From Utricularia gibba (taxonomy: Eukaryota; Streptophyta; Magnoliopsida; Lamiales; Lentibulariaceae), in NCBI GenBank assembly GCA_002189035.1, contig NEEC01000013.1, positions 558,001-622,000 on the forward strand: a stretch of DNA of 64,000 bases. The letters run 5' to 3'. Shown piece by piece: positions 47,161 through 59,112 of the stretch. Position 1 is the stretch's first letter. Each line of letters opens with the position of its first letter. The position numbers were made by a program, and so were the translations under genes. The notes beneath the pieces were generated by a model, which made no database searches, was not told the DNA's origin, and worked only from the letters and a program-made list of their open reading frames with translations.

Positions 47161-47890
47161 CCACGAGTTTGGTACTAATGAACGGTGGCTCACATACAAA
47201 TATGGAACCATAAGCAACATGAACATCAAAAGATATAAGATAATCACAACAAGGTTGAAAATAATGAGCAGAAGTCATTTCATCCTCACACATAAAACCA
47301 AGACTAACATCTACTGCTCCCATCTTGATTTTTTGGTCTACCTCTAAATCAAGCATCTAAGTTGTGAAGCTACTTGTTCCCCTCCTTAGGTCTATCCATA
47401 GTTTGATAGAAACAAGAGTTAATAAAACAATGATCAATTTTTTTAAAACTCCTAGATCCACACCACCATGCTTCACCTTAAGGCACTCCTAGGGTTTAGC
47501 TACTCATGCTTTGAAGGTAAAATGGAATAGCATTAACATAAACAACGAAAATGTTGAGGACATCATGCAGAAGTTGGTTGCAGAAGCTAAAAACATAAAC
47601 AAACGAAAATATAGCAGTAAAGTTTATTGATTCCGTCTGCCAATGTTCACAGGCTGGAACAGTGACGCTAAACTGGGTCTTGATCTTCTTCCTTCAAGCT
47701 GGAGGTTCTTCTCCAGAAAAATCTCTTTTCTTCCTCCTCCTTCAGTCTCTTCGTGTTCGAGTTGGGTTGGGGGAGAAACCCCCTCGTGTGTTCTCTGAAA
47801 ATTCTGGGGTGAATCCCTCCTTTTTGCGACTCTCTCTCCTCATCTTTCTCTTGTCTCCCACTATCCAAGGTAAGTACATTCTCTAACAAA
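47161..47890 (-). mobile_element. Fragment of the Athila-type long LTR, inverted
   Basis: Shares 'TCTAAATCAAGCATCTAAGT', 'CCTAGATCCACACCACCAT' and 'GGAGGTTCTTC' with 220-1010, in the same orientation as 20-1610. Confidence 0.75.
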
Positions 47891-48515
47891 GTAAAAGAGG
47901 AAAGAGATAATTAACGTATGGGTTGCTTCATACGTATCACCAATTTAAAGTTGTTGACCAAATTGGTGTATTACTAATGAGACTCAAGCAAGAGCAAACA
48001 CCAAATTGTTTGCAGCCAAAAGTTCTCATAATAGGGTTTCAACCTATGCTCATTGATCTTGAAACATTTCCATGTCTCATAAGAACATAGAACAATAGCA
48101 TCATAGCAGAAAACATATGCAACTTCATATGATCCTTGCCATTTGGATCTTAATTTTCAAGGAAAAACTTTCAAAGTGGTATCATATAAAATTTTCAAAA
48201 TACTTACTCTCATGGAAGTATTTTACCTTCTCCTTGTAGATCAAGTGATTAGAGTAGGCATTCAAGTGGATCTCCTCTAATTCATTCAAATCCAGTAGTA
48301 TCTTTTCTCTAGTTTGATCGCTAACCAGCTTTATGATGAATCTTCAATGGAGGGTGGCAAGACTTAATATAGATCATCCGAAAAGGAGACATTTAAATGG
48401 GATTTTTGTATGATGTACAATAGGCCCATAATGGATCATTCAACCCGAGGCTCTAGCCTCTTCTGTTCGAATTCACCATTTGTTTTAGAATGCATTTGAT
48501 CTCTCAATTTTAGTT
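47891..48515. other. No intact gene; probable 3' part of the gypsy pol
   Basis: The minus strand carries scraps consistent with the C-terminal integrase region, but no block clear enough to name. Confidence 0.3.
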
Positions 48516-48521
48516 CTTGGC

Positions 48522-51500
48522 CTACCCATTTATATGAGGATGCTTAGCTATAGAAAGACAATGATGAACTCCGAATTTTGTTAGCATGGCCAAAATAAGA
48601 ATCTTGGGATAACAAAAACTGGGAAAAATGTGAGAAGTTAGGAGATAATTTACAGTCCTGTTGTCATCTTTCTCACATGCCATAGTTTCCACCCACTTGG
48701 AAACATAATCAACAGCAAGAAAGATATAGGTCTTTCTCTTTAACGGGGGGAAAGGTCTCATAAAGTCAATCTCCAATCATCAAAAATCTCGCACATCACA
48801 ATAGTTGAAGTGGCATTTGATCCTTGAAACCTATGCCTCCACCTCTTTGGAAATTAGGGCATGCCTTGCAATGAACATATGCATCTTGAAAAAGTGTGAA
48901 CCAATAAAATTCAGCCTCAAAGACTTTGTTAGCTATGACCTTTGGACCAAAATGCCCCACATAGGGTAAGTCATGAAAATGAGTAAGAATAAAGCTCACT
49001 CTATGAGGGATGCACCAACAAAGGATTTGGTCAGGTCCAATGATGCTTGTCGTTTCCACAACAAATTTTAATATTTTTTTTTTAAAACTCATAAAACACA
49101 AAAGCGTAATACGGGTGTCGAACACAGGGAGTTGTTTTTGAGTGAAAGGTAAGGTACACAGAATACAACTGTCACGATTTGTAAATGGTTTTGAAAGTAA
49201 AAAGGTGTGAGAAACGTTAATGATGAAACTTGAGTAAGGTAATAAGAGGGGTTTGAACAGACAACAGAAATAAACGTAAGCGATGAACCTTAAATAAAGT
49301 AAATGTTCCTAGGATTGGAATCCTGTCCAGCTATGTTCGTTGCGCCTTCACTCTTCTCCGGTCTTCTCGAGTTCTCGGTTATAGGAGTAAGGAATTGCCT
49401 ACCCACCGTTACACTCTCTTGCAAGAACGCATGGGAATAGCCCCATGTTGCTCCTCCTTGGATGAATGTGAGAATAAGAGGTCCTGCTAGCGTACCCTCA
49501 TGGCCGAATTGCGCACGTGTGCCCGAGTGTTGCCAATAACTCAATGAGTCCAGATACGAGGTCACTACCTGTCCATTGATCCTGAGGTACGGCCATAGAC
49601 AAAACATTGTCTACCTCCTACCAAAAGGGCTCGAGTTGGTGCTTTCCACCTTGCTCCTCTCCAAAATCCGAGGGTAGTGATCAGCTAACCATGAACCTTG
49701 AATAAGGGGACTGTTACAGAAAGACTACAACATAGTCGTGCGAAGACATACGAAACTCATTCGGATTCAAAGAAGAGATGAAGATAAGCTAACGAAACAT
49801 AGATTTGGGAGTGTTCCAACCCAGAAACGGAAGTCTCTAGCCGTGAACGACTATACAAACTAAAGAAAACTAAATAAGGTTCTAGAGAAAAGCTAAAGGA
49901 GAGTTCCTCTAGAGAGAGAAAACAAAGTCTAAACTAAAACTGAAAGTAAAACTCTCAGCTTGTCTCAACATAAGTGAACTTCAATGAGAGTGTGAGCTTT
50001 CGTGTCCCTGTGATTCTGCTGAACTTGGGATGACTTGCAAGCAAATGTCTGCTCTGACTCTCGTACGCTAATGATGTCTCCTATCAAAGACTCTCGTGTT
50101 CCGTATGTCAAGGCTCATGATTAGGTGTATGCAGTCTTTCGTAAATCAAGGGAATGTTGGCTCGGGAAGATTCAATTTGTTGCCATTTGATGCCCTCTTT
50201 CTCTCACTTACTGCCATGTGTGCACCTCTAGAAAAACTCAATTGAAACTAGTAAAATTAATAGATAAAATACAAGATTTAGGATAATTACCCTAAACTAG
50301 ATAAAAACCTAAATCTCATATTATAGACTCCTAATTAGACACTTTTAATCATAATAAGCATAAAATCAACCTAGGAAATAGTAAGAAAATGACACTTAAC
50401 ATCCAATCTCTCATAGGTATGAGTCACCCCAAACGTAGTGAATGCTATCACTCCGCAATGTCTCCTTTTGATAATGCTAGAAGTCCTCCGAGAACTGTCC
50501 TATTGCAAGAAAATTCACAATGTCTATATAAAAGGGGGTTCTGTTATGAATCATGAATAAGTGCTCATCATGGAAGTTGTTGTTAATGGGGCTGGATGCT
50601 TCTTCATAGGTGATGTAGTTAAGGTGATCTACAACTAAATTCTCACATTCCTTCTTATCTCGGATTTCTATATCAAACTCCTGGAGCAATAGGATCCATT
50701 GGATATAACGAGATTTGGAATCCTTTTTGTTTAGGAGATATCTCAATGCTGCATGATCGAAGTAAACAATGATCTTGGCTCCAAGCAAGTAGGGTCTGAA
50801 TTTTTCCAAGGCAAAGATGATGAAAAAAAGCTCCTTCTCTATTGTTTTGTAATTCCTTTGGGCATCATCCAAGAACTTTGAGACATAGTAGATCACGTGT
50901 GATCCCTTCTCCATCTTTTGTCTAAGGACTGCTCCTAATGTTACATCACTACTTTCACATATTAACTTAAAAGGCAAATCCCAATTAGGTGGCTAAACTC
51001 TTTGAGATCTACACTTGTACTAAACTTATTTGTGTTTTATATTTTTTCTAATTAAAATTCATTGAAGAAATTACACGCAACACCCTTGATGGCATCTAAA
51101 GTCCAACCAATTGTTTTTTATGCTTCTAAAGCACAGCCTTGAGCTTCTTCTCCTATTCCAAAATTAGTGAACTAGAAATAATAACACGCAGGGTTTCATC
51201 ATCATCAAGGAACAAGTATTTCAAATGTTTGGGGCAAAGTTTTTAACTCTAACAATGGTGCTCGGATATCAAAGGCACTAGCGGCTCACTAGGTGTTTCC
51301 AAGCTAAGAAAAAGAACATTTTGAACTTTGGGTTCTTCGGATGGATCATTTGAATGATGGAAAACTTCAAGATCAGTAAGAGAAAAATTTTCAGATCGAG
51401 AAATTTCAGTTTTGCATTCAGGTTCGGGCTCTTGCTCATGGATCATTGCATAGTTATCATCAGTTTCACATGTGGAAATCATGTATCTCACTAATCTGAT

Positions 51501-52340
51501 CAAGATACTTCATTGCTTTTTCAAGACTAAAGTGCAACACATGTCTATCAAACTTAAGATTGATGGTGCCTGCTTGAACAATAATCCTTGTACTTGCATT
51601 CGCCATAAATTGTCATCTCAAAATGATGGACTCCAAATGCTTAAGGTTATCACTCTCCATAGGAATAACTAAAAACTCAACTGGAAAAACTAAATACTTA
51701 ACATGAACAAAAGTATCATCAATTCTACCATTCAATGTAACTTGTGATCTATCTGCTATTTTGCATACAACATTCATCGGTTCAAGTTTGCCTAACTTAG
51801 ATGCAAGAAAAAAATAAAGAGATCTAGGCATAACATTGATTGAGGCAATATATTGGATCCTTACATTTATGGGACATTCTCCTTTGAATGATGGCTGAAA
51901 TGTTTTTCATCGAAAGGATCACTTCTTGTACTATCTTGGCTTTCTTCTTCAAGTTGCATAGGTCCTATAGCAACTTGGCATATTTGGGGATCTGCTGAAT
52001 CATATCAAGAAGAGGAATAGAAATATTTACTTTGTTCATCATCCCCCTAAAAGTTTTCAGTCCTTTCTTGTATTTGTTCCTTCATTGAAGCCTCATCAAG
52101 AAGGGTGTTGTATGACCAATGGCTTGGTTTGAGGAACTTTATTTGCATACTTCTTCTTAGCATCTTCATGTGGCTTTGGAACATCATTACTCTGAAAGTG
52201 TTGCTATCTTATCTTTAAAAGTTGAGGTGATCTAGTGATAGTCTTCTAAGGTATACCTAGTGGGTTCCCAATGAAAACTAGGATGATTTCTTCGTCGCAT
52301 CCGATTATTTCCATTCTCGTCAAATATCAAACTGAATATA
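48522..52340 (-). pseudogene. Athila-like Ty3/gypsy gag-pol remnant, minus strand
   Basis: Blocks in coding order: pre-protease IQQIPKYAKLL, ISAIIQRRMSHKCKDP (about 52010-51870); protease region LGKLEPMNVVCKIADRSQVT (about 51780); RT N-terminus HLKYLFLDDDETLRVIISSS (about 51200); RNase [21 protein letters not shown], then [18 protein letters not shown] and [20 protein letters not shown] (50977-50640); integrase zinc finger with GHFGPK and CKAC (49000-48860); integrase core [21 protein letters not shown] (48770-48680). The RT core is deleted between the N-terminal block and RNase H. A 1361-bp element splits RNase H from integrase. Confidence 0.88.
49041..50401 (+). mobile_element. LTR-like insertion (1361 bp) with TCCAA target duplication
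   Basis: Starts TGATGCTTGTCG and ends GACACTTAACA (TG...CA). The 5 bp on each side (49036-49040 and 50402-50406) are both TCCAA. It interrupts the minus-strand gypsy pol exactly between conserved blocks, which become contiguous in one frame if it is skipped. It contains a 'GGGTGTCGAACACAGGGAG' word and no long open frame, so a solo LTR is likeliest. Related copies are at 45183 and 1640. Confidence 0.9.
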
Positions 52341-53673
52341 AAAACTTATAAAACTACATATCATTCTCAATATTTGGAATATTAGATATCAAAATAATAA
52401 AAAATTGTTAGGGCATTCTATTTCCCAAAGGAATACACAAATGGATGAAACTCATGTATGTGTTAACTTATTTTTACAATTTAGTGTAAAACCATAGGAA
52501 ATATGATGAGATTTCGCTTCATCACTCAAAAAGGAAAGTGATCCCATTGAAAGTAATATTATCATATTTAAGGATTCTCTTTGCATTTCTATCCAAGCAT
52601 TTATGACCTTTATGAACAAAATTGCCATTTACAAGTAGAATGCAAGCCATTGATTTCTAAGCAAATCTATTTCTTATGTTGGATGAAGCATGAACAAAAT
52701 TTTGACTGCTGAAAATTCTTGAAGATTATCAATTTGGAGAGCATAATAGTCACAAAAACCGCTGCATGAAATATATGAGTCCACAAAGAGTCCATTTGAA
52801 ACAAAGGGCCACTTCATTAATATGCAAGTGCTCCATTTTGAACTGACCAAGAAGATTCTCCAAGAAAAGGTTTAAATGGTTTGGAGGTGTATTCACCACA
52901 GCTTCCATGATCTCGTAGCGGCCGAGCATCGTCTGAGCTTGCTTGCTTGCCTGCCGGCCATCTTCTATCGTGTTAAACTGATGATCCATTCGGTAAACTA
53001 GAAGTCGTCAAAATCCAATCAGACTACTGAACCATTTTTCGAGGGTATTCATGAGTTTTAGAAATCAACTTACCCTCCGTGTATTACACTCCTTGCATCC
53101 AATTTATGTGCATTTGTATCTTTATTAAAAATTAATGAAAAATATTTCTAATTTGATATTTTCTTGAACTAATGTTTTCATGGTTAATTTTGATCTCAGA
53201 TTTATTTTTATTAATCTACTAATGAAAAATTAGCAAAGGCTATACATTTGTATTGACTATTAGAAGAGTCTTAATTTTGCCTTTCAAATTTCACTCTCTA
53301 AAATTCGGTTTCTTTTGTTCAATTTTTTTTTATAGAAAATGGTTAGATTTTTCCCAATTTAAATTTGCTTTGATTTATGATGTGTAATTAATTTATATAC
53401 ACTATTTTCTATTAATAAATAAATTGAAACTATATAATTTACCAGTGGGGGTACATGTGGTATTCCCTTATTTCATTGTATTCCCAAATGGTGGGGGCTG
53501 TTCTTGTTATTAGAACAAATAATCTTATATAAAATAAAATAGTTAAATATATAAAAATTTATAGATCATTAGCAATCAATTGAATTTAATATATTTTTAA
53601 TATAATTCACATTTATTATATAATTGGATTTTAAGTGTGCTTGTTCGATTTCATTGAATCTTTAATTTTAATA
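52341..53673. other. No gene seen
   Basis: The upstream part may be more gypsy gag. The minus-strand open frame 52750-52989 has no signature. From 53100 on, very AT-rich. The 150-200 bp before 53674 could be an LTR end, given the primer-binding-like site there. Confidence 0.35.
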
Positions 53674-53685
53674 TGATATCAGAGC
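53674..53685 (+). promoter_or_regulatory. Initiator-Met tRNA primer-binding-like site
   Basis: TGATATCAGAGC differs at one base from TGGTATCAGAGC, the usual primer site of plant copia and TRIM elements. It follows AT-rich LTR-like sequence; no gag or partner LTR was found. Confidence 0.45.
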
Positions 53686-54244
53686 ATTAGCTTTATGGCG
53701 ACTTTCATGATCAAAATAAGTTTTGTATTAATCCTAGTTCTAATTAAAAAAATAAGAAGATGCATTAGGATTATAAAAAATATGTGTTAAACCAGTTTGA
53801 TTTGAAGGTAAATATTAGAAATAATTTCACATTAAAATTTTAAAATGAAATAATCAATTGTATTAAAAACTCAAATCAATATTAATCTATTACCTGTGAT
53901 TTTTTATAATAGTATTCATATCTATTATATATTTGGTGTTTCACATCATCATACATGCTCCCTCCGGGAGTGCCCGCCTTAACCAAATAAAACAAAAAAG
54001 TAAAAAGGAAGGAGGTGAAGGATGAAATGAAATGGTATGCCTAGATTGCGAGGGAGGCCGTAAAAATGATTGTCGCGCGTCCCCTAAGCCCTCACATCAA
54101 TCACATGGGATGGGTGGTTGAGATGTGGTTAATTAAGGATAATTATGTGTGTTTCTGGGTGGAAGCGACTGAGCTGTTCAATCAGCGGCGTAGGCGGCGC
54201 CAGGAAGGCCGACAGTCTGAGACTCGTACAAACCATATCCCCCT

Positions 54245-54264
54245 AGCCGCCACGTGATCACGTG
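54245..54264 (+). promoter_or_regulatory. GCC box abutting a double G-box palindrome
   Basis: AGCCGCC (54245-54251) runs into CACGTGATCACGTG (54251-54264), a perfect 14-bp palindrome with two CACGTG G-boxes. GCC boxes bind ERF factors; G-boxes bind bZIP/bHLH factors. It lies about 1.07 kb beyond the ERF stop codon, so which gene it serves is unclear. Confidence 0.6.
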
Positions 54265-54269
54265 ATCAA

Positions 54270-55120
54270 CCCAACCCCATTCCAAATCCCTACGTCACCC
54301 CCCGCATCATCATATTCCCCCACTCCACCCCTCAATTCAAAATCGTTATCATCATTTACGCAGCTTTTTCTATTTTTCTTTTGTTACCAGTATTAGGGTT
54401 CCATATGTGCATCCTCTCCCCGTCTGCTGCTCTTGCAGCCTTTATCTTGCTAATATTCTTTTTTTTAAGAAGATTCCCAACACATAAAAAAAGCAATTCA
54501 GTGGCGTCCAGACAAACAAAATATGTATTAAAAAAAAGATCATGAGTAAAATGCCACCCCATGGGAGGATCAGAAATGTGTGCAGTACACGGCAAACACT
54601 ATTTTGCATTGCACTCTTGATATGAAAGAATTTCTACATAAAAAAAATGTTAGCTTTTTGTTTGTCTTTCCCTGGAAATTTCGCGTTTCCCTCGTGTCCG
54701 CGCGTGAGGCGCAGAATCGTGCTTTTACTAAAGTACCCCCGCTCTGCTGAACTGACCCTGACCTGCCCAATATGTTTCTTTTATTTTTTATTCCGTCACT
54801 TGTGACCCCCCCAGTCAACTTGGTAGCACCCTCTTTCTAGGACAAGGGATGGATGATCGACGGATCATCTTCCCACACTCTCCGGCCGGTGTGCTGCAAG
54901 GCCAGGGGCAGGGTTGTAGGAGTAGCCCGCCCGCCCGGCCGCCTGCCTGCCTTCCTGGTGAAACCTTACCTTTGAGCTCAATTACCCTGTACCGGGTTCA
55001 TAAATACACAGGGTTGGGATGGGATTATATTTCGCGATTCCTGAGCGTAATTGGTTGTAGGATTCCCTTGTGCAATGCCCAATCCACTGTCCTCCTATAA
55101 TTGCAGCTCTAGGGTCTGAC
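54270..55120. other. GC-rich flank downstream of ERF, no gene assigned
   Basis: Low-copy looking sequence. The open frames at 54356-54818 (-) and 54849-55100 (+) have no recognised domain and I do not call them genes. Confidence 0.4.
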
Positions 55121-55126
55121 TTTATT
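55121..55126 (-). terminator. Candidate polyadenylation signal of ERF
   Basis: AATAAA on the minus strand, about 196 bp beyond the ERF stop codon. Confidence 0.5.
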
Positions 55127-55321
55127 GTAAACGAATGCCCAAACCCTATCCACAAAACTGTCGTGTTGCTACTCGTCACAGGGAGAGCTCAACTGCTCAA
55201 GGGATGATACATCGCAAACTATTTCCTAGAATTGGAGATGACATAGAGATGAAAAATTTTCCGTGCAACACCCAGGTGGAAGAAAAATGAGTCGGCTACA
55301 TCCACACGGGTGGAGGTTCAT

Positions 55322-55681
55322 TCAAGTCGATCGGCAGCCCCGGGTAGAAAATTCGAGGTAGTCTGGAGGCGGCGTTGTCCCGGCAGCTTCGGGCGGCGGC
55401 GTGTGAGTCTCATTCGCGTGTGCGCGGAGGAACTGGTTAATCATCAAGGAATGATCGGAGGGGAGATTCAGATCCAGAGACGGCGGCGGGAAGTTGGTCT
55501 TGGCCTTGGCCCCACGTAGGGACCTCGCGGCGCCGTCGTACGCCAGCGCGGCTTCCTCCGGCGTGTCGAAGGTCCCGAGCCAAACGCGCGTCTTCTTCCA
55601 CGGGTCCCGTATCTCCGCCGCGTACCGACCCCAAGGCCGCTTCCTCACGCCGCGGTAGTGTGCCTCACGCGCCGAGTTCAT
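55322..55681 (-). CDS. ERF: AP2/ERF transcription factor with EAR repression motif (small group VIII, ERF12-like)
   Basis: Single exon, 119 aa. One AP2/ERF domain spans residues 8-65 ([13 protein letters not shown], then [18 protein letters not shown]), with the Ala and Asp of AAEIRD typical of ERF rather than DREB proteins. LDLNLP at residues 69-74 is an EAR motif of DLNxxP type, which recruits TOPLESS-class co-repressors, so a nuclear repressor of GCC-box genes is inferred. The tail (75-119) is Pro-rich and unremarkable. The start is the Met at 55681: it sits just before the AP2 domain as in other short members, while the open frame upstream to 55975 is low-complexity and lies in the CT-rich leader. 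The EAR motif sits only a few residues after the AP2 domain, not at the C-terminus. A GCC box lies 226 bp upstream. No damage is seen. Confidence 0.95.
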   Translation of the reverse strand: MNSAREAHYRGVRKRPWGRYAAEIRDPWKKTRVWLGTFDTPEEAALAYDGAARSLRGAKAKTNFPPPSLDLNLPSDHSLMINQFLRAHANETHTPPPEAAGTTPPPDYLEFSTRGCRST

Positions 55682-55742
55682 CGGCAAAACAAAACAAAAG
55701 AACCAGGAAAGAGAAACTGGTAGCTGCTTTGCCTCTGTTCCC

Positions 55743-55767
55743 CAGAGAGAGAGAGAGGGAGAGAAGA
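55743..55767 (-). repeat. CT microsatellite in the ERF 5' leader
   Basis: GA-rich on the plus strand, so CT-rich in the transcript, about 60-85 nt upstream of the ERF start codon. Polypyrimidine leaders of this type are common in plant genes. Confidence 0.85.
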
Positions 55768-55906
55768 TGGAAGAAAAGAAAAGATCGTGGGGGGTGGCCG
55801 AGCGGTAAACAGAGAGCAGGAGCTTTAAAGGAGGAGTGGGGGCGAAGTGGGGCCCGCGCAGTGAGAGCCCGCCCGTAATCGTCGGCTGGTGGACGGCGGA
55901 GGAAGC

Positions 55907-55913
55907 AGCCGCC
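55907..55913 (+). promoter_or_regulatory. GCC box upstream of ERF
   Basis: Exact AGCCGCC, 226 bp upstream of the ERF ATG. ERF proteins bind this element, so autoregulation is possible; location alone does not prove use. Confidence 0.55.
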
Positions 55914-56119
55914 CTTTGCAGGGGGCAGGGGTAGCGGCGGTAAAATGGACCATTGGAGGCGGGGACCGCTCTCACTCACTGGGCCGCCGCCGTAAACGCG
56001 GTTGCTTCATAAAGTTACAGCACACCGCTCTGGGCTGTTTCTTTCTTTCTTTTTCTTTTTCTTTATATTTTTTTATTAAAAAAAAGAAATTGATTATTTG
56101 GAAGGGAGCATAAGCAGCC

Positions 56120-57110
56120 AAGTGGGATAGGGGGACAGCAGATTCTGATTCCCATGCATACCAACCAACCAGCAAGCTACCAACTGACGCAAGGAGACAA
56201 AATACCAGGGGGTGTAAAAGGTAATTTCCACCCATCTTCTTCATCTACTTTGGACAGGGACAATATCCTACCAAAATACAAAAGATGTAACTAATCCTGG
56301 ATTATCAAGTAATAATGCCAGTGGCACAAATTCAATCCGTAGACGACCAACTACCACTCCTTGTTTCGAGTTCACTGCATAAGGAATCCTCCCCATGTGC
56401 CAAATAATAAAAGAATGTGTAGTTTTAATTTTCCTATCTATTTAATGATAAAAAAATGAATAAAATGAGATGAGAAATATTAGAAAAAAAAAAAAACAAA
56501 CAAAAACGAAATTAGGCGCAGGGCCGACCTGATAATACTCATCGCAAAACCGAAATCGGTGTCCATTCAAGCAGGGGCGAATCTTTAACTTGAATCTAGG
56601 GGGGACAATTTTTTTTTTTATTAACCCATGCTTATTAACTTTATCTCCCTTCCGTGGGGAGAGATTTAAGATTCAAAATCACAAAGGTTTCGGTTGATCA
56701 GCAATGGCTGACGACGACGAATCTGAGTCACCTTGAACGTGGCAGCATCTCATTCTATTCACCATTTAAGTGATTTCCTGCCGCAACTCCTCCCGAAAGT
56801 GTGTAAGAATTTGTGAATTTGTTGCTGCAAGGGAATACATTCTATGCTTTGAGAAAAGAAAGCACTCTACTACACTGTGCTCTTCCATCACTTCCAACGA
56901 ATACGACCGTTGATTTCGCATGCCTCCCGTGTGATGTGGAATCCTTGATTTTAAGGTCAATGCTTCATTTTCAATTTTCCGTAGTCAAGACACATTCATT
57001 CTCTCTATTCAAAGTGGTCGTTTCTATTGGGTTTGCAATCAGGGTGTGAGGCCACTGGAGCTGAGTTTGCATTTTCTAATTTGCAATCAGCCTTGGAAAT
57101 ATTTCATTTG
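56120..57110. other. ERF upstream flank, no gene seen
   Basis: Mixed composition with no coding or repeat signal recognised. Confidence 0.4.
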
Positions 57111-57119
57111 ACAAATAAA

Positions 57120-57400
57120 TGTGTGACTCCACTTTCACAACTTCCATCTCTAGGAAGGACATCTCTCCTAGGCGTGTGATTTCCAAAGTTGTTAAGATTG
57201 CTTCCTTATATTCGCTTTGAATTACTTCCTATTAAAAGTATATTATCAACATATGATAAGATAATGACCATGCCTAGTGCTTGCTTTAGGCTAAAAAGTG
57301 TTTTGTGAAGCTTTAATATTTTGTATTCCTATCCTTTGATCACAAAACTTGAGTTCCATTCAAAGAAGACTAATTTTTACACCAAAATGATAAATGTTGT
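57120..57400 (-). pseudogene. Ty1/copia reverse transcriptase fragment around the active site
   Basis: The minus strand reads KLHKTLFSLKQALGMVIILS directly followed by YVDNILLIGSNSK, then a stop. This matches KLKKALYGLKQAPR...LYVDDILLIGN of copia RT. The catalytic YVDD reads YVDN. Confidence 0.75.
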
Positions 57401-58045
57401 GTTATAACATAAATGAAATTAAAAAAAAAAGTACTTAAGTAGCAAAAAACCTCGATGATAAGGCTCTAAGCAAAAGAGAACTTGACAGCAAAAATGGTAA
57501 GGACAAGTTTGAATGAAATGCAGGATGTTAAATCAAATTTAATTTATTTGTCTTTAGATAAATACAATTTATGTGATTTAAAGATACTTTATGTTTGATT
57601 GATAGATATAATTTATTTCAATTTGATATGAAAACGCTTTTGGTTCATGAATATAAAAATTGGATATTTGATAATTTTATATATAAAATTATTGATATAT
57701 TTTTAAAAATAAAAACTCATTTTAATTTTCCCTCTCCCTCCATCTACCGGTATTTCTTTTTTTGCTCCCCCACGTAGTACATTTCTTTTCCCACACCCTC
57801 CAACTACCCATGTCATCCTCCATCTAGATCGTGCGGGTGGTGCCACTGTGTGTTTTTTTGGCAATACCCAAACAGTCCCCTTGGATAGGTTGAAGCATTG
57901 AAGCTTACCAAAAAGGGTAAGTCAGAGCTCAGATGCATGGCTTAGGCATCCATTGATTTGGGTTTCAAATCATGCATTGCAGGGTTACTATATTGTATGT
58001 TGTCGATCTATAAATGCTTCCCCCCCGCACCTCAAAATTATGTTC
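57401..58045. other. No gene seen
   Basis: AT-rich then pyrimidine-rich; no signature. Confidence 0.35.
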
Positions 58046-58049
58046 CATT

Positions 58050-59112
58050 AATTTCTCTAACACAGTTTACCTTCAATTCAACAAGCTCAGTAGCAAGTTG
58101 ACCAATCTGTCTCTCAAGACTCTTCATCATCTTCAATGTCATGTTTGGCCATGATTTCAACATCATCTTCATCATTTTTTCAACTGAAAGTGGTGGTTTA
58201 ATACCTTAAGTGTTTGGCTGGTCGACCCTTTGATGTCGGGGTTGATAAGACTTAGTTGAGTATCTATTTCCCTATTGAACTCTCCGTCCTAGTTGAAACA
58301 AAATTGATTGTGCTGTTTGTTGCTACATTTGAGTAAATCCCAAGTGTTGTGAGTTTTTAATGTTGGTACTTCTCCAATTGAAATTAGGGTGACTTCTCAT
58401 GAGCTCAAAATGCTCATCATTCTTGGGTATGTAATAATCAACTTTGTTATTTAAATAACTCATGGCCTTTACTCCTTAAATCGGTTCTTCCAGGTTTCCT
58501 TTCATGAGACAATGATCAAATATGTGTCCTAAAACTTCACATACTTCACAGGGCACTAATTTGGCATGAATAAGGAATGAATCCAATACCATATCTTTCA
58601 ATTCAGCAATATCTTTATCATTTCGTGTTGCTCCATCTTCTCTCAATATCCCCATTTCATTCACTTGTCTCAGTGCTCAAGATCAAATTTGGGAGTGTCT
58701 AGAATGTCCTACCATTCCCTTGATTTTCTCCCACCCTTCAGATGGTGTGAGAGTCCTCATATTATCATGTGCAACAGAATCTAATTTATCTCTTTGAACA
58801 GACGCTAGACCCTTCAAGAAACACTTCACTTGTTTCAATTTATTGAATCCATGGTGTGGCAGTTGGAAAGAAGAGTAGTAAATCTTTCTAAATACTCATG
58901 TAAGGTCTCATCATAGTCTTGAAAAATATTCTCTTTCTTTCTTTAAATATAATCAGCTCTAGAGGTAGGGAAAAACTGATTTAAGAATGTCTTCTTCATT
59001 TCCATATGACATTTTATGCTATCTAGTTCAATTGTGTCGAACCAAGTTTTGGCATATCCTTCAAGAGTGAACTCGAAAACGCGGAATAGTAAAGCATCCT
59101 TGGTCACATCCA
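58050..59112 (-). pseudogene. Ty3/gypsy (Athila-like) gag remnant
   Basis: The minus strand reads DALLFRVFEFTLEGYAKTWF, MKKTFLNQFFPTSRADYI (59100-58945), then ETLHEYLERFTTLLSNC, a CCHC zinc knuckle CEVCEVLGHIFDHC (about 58545-58505), and SLERQIGQLATELVELK (about 58120-58070). This is the gag order of Athila/Tat-type elements. Several stops. Confidence 0.8.

Noticed and set aside
54849-55100. 83-aa plus-strand open frame near ERF
   Set aside because: Overlaps the ERF 3' region; composition-driven Pro/Ala/Arg stretches with no domain.
55795-55806. TGGCCGAGCGGT, close to a tRNA internal A box (Leu/Ser type)
   Set aside because: No B box or cloverleaf follows within tRNA length; it lies in the ERF 5' leader on the opposite strand.
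55660-56113. Several overlapping open frames on both strands upstream of ERF
   Set aside because: Products of GC-rich, low-complexity sequence around the ERF leader; no domain, and the ERF frame itself explains the region.
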